From Dehalococcoidia bacterium CG2_30_46_9 (GTDB lineage: Bacteria; Chloroflexota; Dehalococcoidia; GIF9; AB-539-J10), in contig MNYE01000056.1 in the NCBI GenBank assembly GCA_001873005.1, positions 1 through 10,271 on the forward strand: DNA of 10,271 nucleotides, in the 5' to 3' direction. Position numbers and translations under genes: made by a program. Shown here one piece after another: positions 6,680 through 10,271 of the stretch (its first letter is position 1; the number at the start of each line of letters is the position of its first letter). Under the pieces are notes generated by a model. It searched no databases and was not told where the DNA came from. It saw only the letters and a list, made by a program, of their open reading frames with translations.

Positions 6680-6715
6680 CCCTAACTGATTTACGCAACT
6701 TAGGGTGTAGACCCT
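6680..6715 (+). promoter_or_regulatory. Mutually exclusive stems in the fhs leader
   Basis: CCCTAA (6680-6685) can pair with TTAGGG (6700-6705), or AGGGT (6702-6706) can pair with ACCCT (6711-6715) around the loop GTAG. The shared strand means only one stem can form at a time. It lies directly downstream of the T-tract and 31 nt before the fhs start. No known riboswitch consensus is recognised. Confidence 0.3.
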
Positions 6716-6746
6716 CAAAAAAATTAATCTAAAGGAGGTTTAAGAA

Positions 6747-8534
6747 ATGCCAGTAAAAAAGAGATACCCAGTTCCACCGGATTATGTAGTTGCTGAGGAA
6801 GCCGAGCTACTTCCTATTTCAGAGATAGCAAAAAAAGCTAGACTTGCGGAAGATGAGTGGGAGCCCATTGGTAGATATATGGCTAAGGTTGACTATGCCA
6901 AGGTGCTGGAGAGGCGAAAGGATAAGCCTTTTGGCAAAATAATTACTGTGACTGCCATGACCCCAACTCCATTGGGGGAAGGCAAAACAGTAACAGCCTT
7001 TGGGCTTGGTCAAGCTCTGGCGCAGAAGAAGCTCAACATCATAAATACCTTTCGTGAGCCTTCTAAAGGTCCTGTTTTTGGAATAAAAGGAAGTGCTTGC
7101 GGAGGTGGTTATTCCCTGGCTCTTCCTATGGCGAATATAAGCCTTATGTTTACCGGAGATATTCCTGCAGTGGAGGCGGCTCATAACCTCTGCGCCGCTG
7201 CCATAGATGCCAGCATCCTGCACGGAAAAGTGCCCGGCGACCCGCATAGAAATCCCCTAAATATTGACCCTATGAATATCACCTGGCCTTATTGTGTTGA
7301 TGTAAATGCCCGAGCCTTGAGAGATGTTATGGTTGGGCTCGGTGGCATAGAAAACGGTTATCCCAGGTTGGCGCATTATGATATTACTGTAGCTACGGAG
7401 ACAGCTGCTATCCTTGCCTTGGCTACAGGGTTAAAGGATTTGAGAGAGAGGCTCAGGAGAGTAGTTGTTGCTTATACTTACGATGGCAAGCCGGTTACTG
7501 CTCATGACCTTGGGGTTGATGGAGCGATGACAGCACTCCTCGTTGATGCCATAAAGCCCAATCTGGTTCAGTCCACAGAGGGTCATCCTATGTTTTGCCA
7601 TGGCTTTCCCTTTGCTAATGTAGCCCATGGCAACAACTCTGTTCTCGCAGATTTGGTTGCTCTGAAGCTCGCCGATTATATGGTCACTGAGAATGGATTT
7701 GGTGTTGAATGTGGCTATATCAAATTCTGTGAGGTTGTTTGCCGTGAGGCGAGGTGGGCGGGATATGACATCTGGCCCGATTGCTGCGTTATAGTTGCTA
7801 CAGTTCGAGGCCTGAAACATCATGGCGGTACTGTCCATCTTCGCCCCGGGCAGCTTTATTCCCAGGTTAAGGAGGCATTTGAGACAGAAAACCTGCCTGC
7901 TGTGGAGAAGGGCTGCGAGAACCTGGCTCGAAATATAGAGATTGCCAGGATGACTGGTGTCCCTGTAGTGGTGGCTATCAATAGGTTCACTACAGACACT
8001 GACAAAGAAGTAGAGCTGGTGCGGAAGAAGGCTTTAGAGGCTGGAGCTAATGGAGCAGCCCCTAGTGAATGCTGGGCTAAAGGTGGAGAAGGGGCGATGG
8101 AGCTAGCTGATGTAGTCCTCAAAGCCCTTAAGATACCCAAGAAGAGAAAAGAACTTTACGAGGATGACACTCCTACAAGGGAGAAGATAGAGCTTTTTGC
8201 TACCAAGATTTTTCTTGCCGATGGAGTAGAATACACGCCTGAGGCGCAAAGCAAGCTTAGGCTGTTCGAAAAGCTCGATTTTCGGGCTGACGGTAAGCAA
8301 CTCACCGTCAATATGGCAAAAACACACCTCTCGCTTGCCCATGACCGTACCATGCTTGGCGTGCCCCGACATTACAAACTCCCGATTCGTGACATGCGAG
8401 CTTCAGTAGGTGCCGGCTTCTATTATCCCCTTTGTGGAGTGTTTCCCACCATGCCTGGTTTGCCTACCAAGCCAGCATTCTTACCTGTTGATGTTGACCC
8501 TGAGACCGGGAAGATAAAGGGACTTATCTCGTAA
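6747..8534 (+). CDS. fhs: Formate-tetrahydrofolate ligase (divergent, long form)
   Basis: Fhs condenses formate and tetrahydrofolate with ATP to 10-formyl-THF, the entry step of the Wood-Ljungdahl methyl branch. The protein is 595 residues, versus about 555-560 in the usual bacterial form, with an N-terminal extension. Visible motifs are the P-loop TPTPLGEGKT (72-81), REPSKGPVFGIKG (103-115), GLGGIENGYPR (197-207), YDITVATE (211-218), KPNLVQ (270-275), VATVRGLKHHGG (350-361), WAKGGEG (443-449) and the C-terminal GAGFYYPLCG-TMPGLP. Several positions differ from the common consensus: KGGAAGGG reads KGSACGGG, PMED reads PMAN and FTGD-x-HA reads FTGDIPA. AAAGGAGG eight bases before the ATG fixes the start. 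It sits between cooC and an iron-sulfur protein. Confidence 0.95.
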   Translation: MPVKKRYPVPPDYVVAEEAELLPISEIAKKARLAEDEWEPIGRYMAKVDYAKVLERRKDKPFGKIITVTAMTPTPLGEGKTVTAFGLGQALAQKKLNIINTFREPSKGPVFGIKGSACGGGYSLALPMANISLMFTGDIPAVEAAHNLCAAAIDASILHGKVPGDPHRNPLNIDPMNITWPYCVDVNARALRDVMVGLGGIENGYPRLAHYDITVATETAAILALATGLKDLRERLRRVVVAYTYDGKPVTAHDLGVDGAMTALLVDAIKPNLVQSTEGHPMFCHGFPFANVAHGNNSVLADLVALKLADYMVTENGFGVECGYIKFCEVVCREARWAGYDIWPDCCVIVATVRGLKHHGGTVHLRPGQLYSQVKEAFETENLPAVEKGCENLARNIEIARMTGVPVVVAINRFTTDTDKEVELVRKKALEAGANGAAPSECWAKGGEGAMELADVVLKALKIPKKRKELYEDDTPTREKIELFATKIFLADGVEYTPEAQSKLRLFEKLDFRADGKQLTVNMAKTHLSLAHDRTMLGVPRHYKLPIRDMRASVGAGFYYPLCGVFPTMPGLPTKPAFLPVDVDPETGKIKGLIS

Positions 8535-8605
8535 AGAGGCTAGAGGTAAAAACTGTATCCTTAATTGTTGACGGTAAAAAAATAACTGCTCCTGAGGGTA
8601 GTAAG

Positions 8606-9196
8606 GTGCTACAGGCGGCAGAGGATAATGGGATTTATATCCCTAATCTTTGTGCTATTCGGCAAAGAAGTGAGCCCTTTGCCGCCTGCCGCCTTTGCTT
8701 TGTTGAGGTGGAAGGAGAGGATATGCCAGTTACTGCCTGCACGAAGCCAGTAACAGAAGGCATGAGAATCAACACCAAAGGGGGAAAAGCCTTGAGGCTG
8801 GCATGCACTGCCTTTGAGCTCATTTTAGCCAGCCATCCTGTGGATTGCGCTCATTGTCTTAAAAGTGGCTCTTGTGAGCTCCAGAGGATTGCCAAGCACT
8901 TGGGAGTAAAGCTCAACACAAAAAGATTTCCCAAGGTTTTGCCAGAGCTGCCAATAGATTCCAGCAGCCCGGTATTTGTCTACGACCCCAATAAATGTGT
9001 TCTTTGTGGCAGGTGTATTTGGGTCTGTCAGGAAAAGCTGGCTATAGGAGCTATTGGTTTTGCCTACCGTGGCTTTCAGCGCCGAGTTACTACTTTTGGA
9101 GATACGCCCTTTGCTGAATCTGATTGTCAGCATTGTGGCGAATGTGTTAATGTTTGTCCTGTAGGTGCTTTAGTCCTGAAACTTGATTCAGGATAA
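8606..9196 (+). CDS. HoxU/NuoG-N-terminal-like iron-sulfur protein
   Basis: Soluble electron-transfer subunit of the type found in NAD(P)-linked hydrogenases and formate dehydrogenases. From GTG 8606 it has 196 residues. They hold the 2Fe-2S cysteines (NLC, then AACRLC, then TAC), the NuoG-type His/Cys cluster HPVDCAHCLKSGSCELQ, and two 4Fe-4S motifs (CVLCGRCIWVC and CQHCGECVNVCP). The order and total length resemble HoxU, or the N-terminal part of NuoG, FeFe hydrogenase or FdhA. The conserved beginning of the ferredoxin domain (VSLIVDGKKITAPEGSK) is encoded in frame upstream from about 8555 but no ATG, GTG or TTG precedes it back to the stop at 8501. GTG 8606 would delete the first beta hairpin. 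The C-terminal LDSG and the stop lie on a palindromic repeat. Partner subunits are not in the window. Confidence 0.85.
   Translation: MLQAAEDNGIYIPNLCAIRQRSEPFAACRLCFVEVEGEDMPVTACTKPVTEGMRINTKGGKALRLACTAFELILASHPVDCAHCLKSGSCELQRIAKHLGVKLNTKRFPKVLPELPIDSSSPVFVYDPNKCVLCGRCIWVCQEKLAIGAIGFAYRGFQRRVTTFGDTPFAESDCQHCGECVNVCPVGALVLKLDSG
9174..9193 (+). repeat. Interspersed palindrome, copy 4 (3' end of iron-sulfur gene)
   Basis: TCCTGAA-ACTTGA-TTCAGGA, a 7-bp stem with a 6-nt loop. Compared with the other copies it has T/A as the outer pair and one extra loop base. It supplies the last codons of the iron-sulfur gene; the TAA stop begins at 9194. Confidence 0.7.
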
Positions 9197-9346
9197 AGGG
9201 ATGTGTTGAAAGTTTGGGGGAAACTAAAGCGACAGGCCCAAGTTTGACATCCCCTGTAGCTGATGCAAAGCTACACGACGAATTGTTGCCAGTACACCTC
9301 ATCTGTTATTGGAGCAATCTCCTGGTCATTCACATCTGCAACCGGT

Positions 9347-10012
9347 TTACCCGCCTTTACCCGTTATTATTTTGCGTAAGGTCTCTTCCAGTTCTGTGAT
9401 TTCGTATGGTTTCGCAGCAACGCCGCTGAAACCGTAATCCTTAAACTCGGACATTATCGGGTCAGTGGAGTAACCACTGGAAACAATTGCCTTAACATTG
9501 GGGTCTATCTCGAGCAGCCTCCTGATGGCCTCCTTACCCCCCATACCCCCAGCAATAGTAAGATCCAGAATGAGGGCGTCAAATGGCTGTCCCGACTCTT
9601 TGGCTTTCTGGTACAGTTCAATTGCCTCCTCACCATTTTTGGTCAGTTCTACCTCGTATCCGCCACCGGTCAGTATTCTGCTAAGAAGTAATCTAATCAT
9701 GTCTTCGTCATCCATTACCAGAACTCTGCCTTTACCAGTAATGCGGGCCTCAGCCACCTCTGCCTTTTTTGCCGGTATTGATTTCTTGGAGGCTGGAAGA
9801 TAGATATAGACGCTTGTGCCAACCCCTACTGCGGAGTCAGCAGCAATGTAGCCATCATGGTTCTTTACAATGGAAAAACTCGTAGCCAGTCCCAAGCCGC
9901 TTCCTTTCTGCTTGGTAGTGAAATAAGGCTCAAATATTCTGGGCAGGATGTCTTTGGGTATACCGACTCCATGATCTTCGATTGTTATCTCTACGTAGTT
10001 GCCCACCGACAA
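9347..10012 (-). pseudogene. Truncated hybrid sensor histidine kinase (ATPase remnant plus receiver domain)
   Basis: The 221-residue frame from TTG 10012 starts in the middle of a HATPase domain. It has the G1 box EDHGVGI (12-18), the F box FEPYFTTK (27-34) and the G2 box GSGLGLA (37-43), but the N box and the whole dimerisation/phospho-histidine (HisKA) domain are absent. After a Lys/Ala-rich linker comes a complete receiver domain: acidic pocket MDDED (100-104), phospho-acceptor Asp150 in LILDL, Ser178/179 and Lys201 in AAKPY. Kinase-like sequence (GLPL before SVGNYV) continues a few codons upstream of the TTG, then the frame meets a stop at 10061-10063 close to an insertion sequence. AGAGG before the TTG could still allow the receiver part to be made. 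It is convergent with the iron-sulfur gene. Confidence 0.75.
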
Positions 10013-10040
10013 TGGTAGACCTCTTCTTCTCCTAATTACG

Positions 10041-10271
10041 ATATAGGCATATGCACTTGACTAGCCTAGCAACAGGATGTAGTATATTCCTCTATGGAGG
10101 ACTACCCAAAGACTTTGCTCGAATTCGAACAACGATTTGGAACCGAGAAAGCATGTGTAGAGTACTTGTTTCAGCTTCGCTGGCCGGAAGGCTTTCGGTG
10201 TCCGCGCTGCGGATACGAGGAAGCATGGGCTATGAAACGAGATTTGTACCGCTGTGTTCGTTGTCACTTAC
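10041..10271 (+). mobile_element. Left end of an IS1595-type insertion sequence (incomplete)
   Basis: A transposase gene begins at 10094 and runs off the window. Kinase-like coding on the other strand fades at about 10020-10045, so the element edge should lie within roughly 10030-10060. I could not define the terminal inverted repeat without the other end. Confidence 0.5.
10094..10271 (+). CDS. IS1595-family transposase, N-terminal part
   Basis: The frame from ATG 10094 is open to the window edge (59 codons). It begins MEDYPKTLLEFEQRFGTEKA, contains LRWPEGFRCPRCG and then YRCVRC. The paired CPRC (36-39) and CVRC (54-57) form the zinc ribbon that precedes the DDE nuclease domain in IS1595-type (ISXO2-like) transposases, and the spacing and the RWPEGFRCPRCG context are typical. 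The catalytic domain lies outside the window, so whether the gene is intact is unknown. I see no strong ribosome-binding site. Confidence 0.85.
   Translation, partial: MEDYPKTLLEFEQRFGTEKACVEYLFQLRWPEGFRCPRCGYEEAWAMKRDLYRCVRCHL

Noticed and set aside
6593..6746. THF, ZTP (pfl) or guanidine-II riboswitch before fhs
   Set aside because: The location would suit THF or ZTP, but the conserved cores are absent; the two hairpins recall guanidine-II in layout but lack the ACGR loops.
6819..7247. Minus-strand frame of 142 codons inside fhs
   Set aside because: Overlaps the conserved Fhs P-loop region completely; no homology seen.
9174..9196. Iron-sulfur gene truncated from a larger NuoG/FdhA by the palindrome
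   Set aside because: The protein already ends at a natural HoxU-like boundary and no molybdopterin-domain sequence follows in any plus frame before the convergent gene.
9209..9346. Small gene or terminator between the iron-sulfur gene and the kinase remnant
   Set aside because: The plus-strand frame from 9214 has no recognisable product and runs into the kinase remnant; a 7-bp hairpin at 9255-9275 (TGTAGCT/AGCTACA) has no T-tract on either strand.
10061..10267. Minus-strand 68-codon frame at the right edge
   Set aside because: Antisense to the transposase zinc ribbon on the plus strand.
1..10271. CRISPR array, tRNA or rRNA genes
   Set aside because: No regularly spaced repeat set and no cloverleaf or rRNA-like segment found by eye; the two 40-bp repeats with a 9-bp spacer are too few and too close for CRISPR.

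Overview
The window reads as chromosomal DNA of a mid-GC, anaerobic, C1-metabolising bacterium. The best guess is a Chloroflexota/Dehalococcoidia-like or similar uncultured anaerobe. This rests on gene content: a Wood-Ljungdahl methyl-branch set (two folD, a long divergent fhs, the CODH maturation factor cooC, a HoxU/NuoG-like iron-sulfur protein) beside an ADP-forming acyl-CoA synthetase beta subunit. There is no rRNA or conserved taxonomic marker to confirm it.

Layout. (1) 45-2643: mutL, then two tandem 40-bp repeats and a nested palindrome, then a stand-alone ATP-grasp acyl-CoA synthetase beta subunit. (2) 2644-3645, minus strand: tsaD (tRNA t6A synthesis), convergent with the previous gene and divergent from folD. 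(3) 3835-9196, plus strand: folD1, folD2, cooC, fhs and a 2Fe-2S/4Fe-4S electron-transfer protein, apparently a folate-C1/CODH-linked block, with a structured 182-nt spacer before fhs. (4) 9347-10271: the 3' part of a hybrid sensor kinase on the minus strand, cut off near the left end of an IS1595-type insertion sequence whose transposase runs off the window.

How the genes fit together: Fhs makes 10-formyl-THF from formate; FolD-type enzymes carry it through methenyl- to methylene-THF; CooC loads nickel into CO dehydrogenase, which supplies the carbonyl branch; the iron-sulfur protein probably passes electrons between NAD(P)H and a hydrogenase or formate dehydrogenase; the acyl-CoA synthetase could turn acetyl-CoA into acetate plus ATP.

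The most striking observation is that the two adjacent FolD paralogs (about 57% identical by my hand alignment) carry complementary changes in key sites. FolD1 has lost the catalytic lysine of the YxxxK motif (Lys to Ile) but keeps the GRS cofactor-binding motif. FolD2 keeps the lysine but has GRS changed to NVD. This suggests the usual bifunctional dehydrogenase/cyclohydrolase may be split over two proteins. Other notable items are a same-orientation palindrome (CCCTGAA-CTTGA-TTCAGGG type) present four times, including inside mutL and over the stop of the iron-sulfur gene; a double hairpin with complementary loops before fhs; and an iron-sulfur gene whose conserved N-terminus has no normal start codon.
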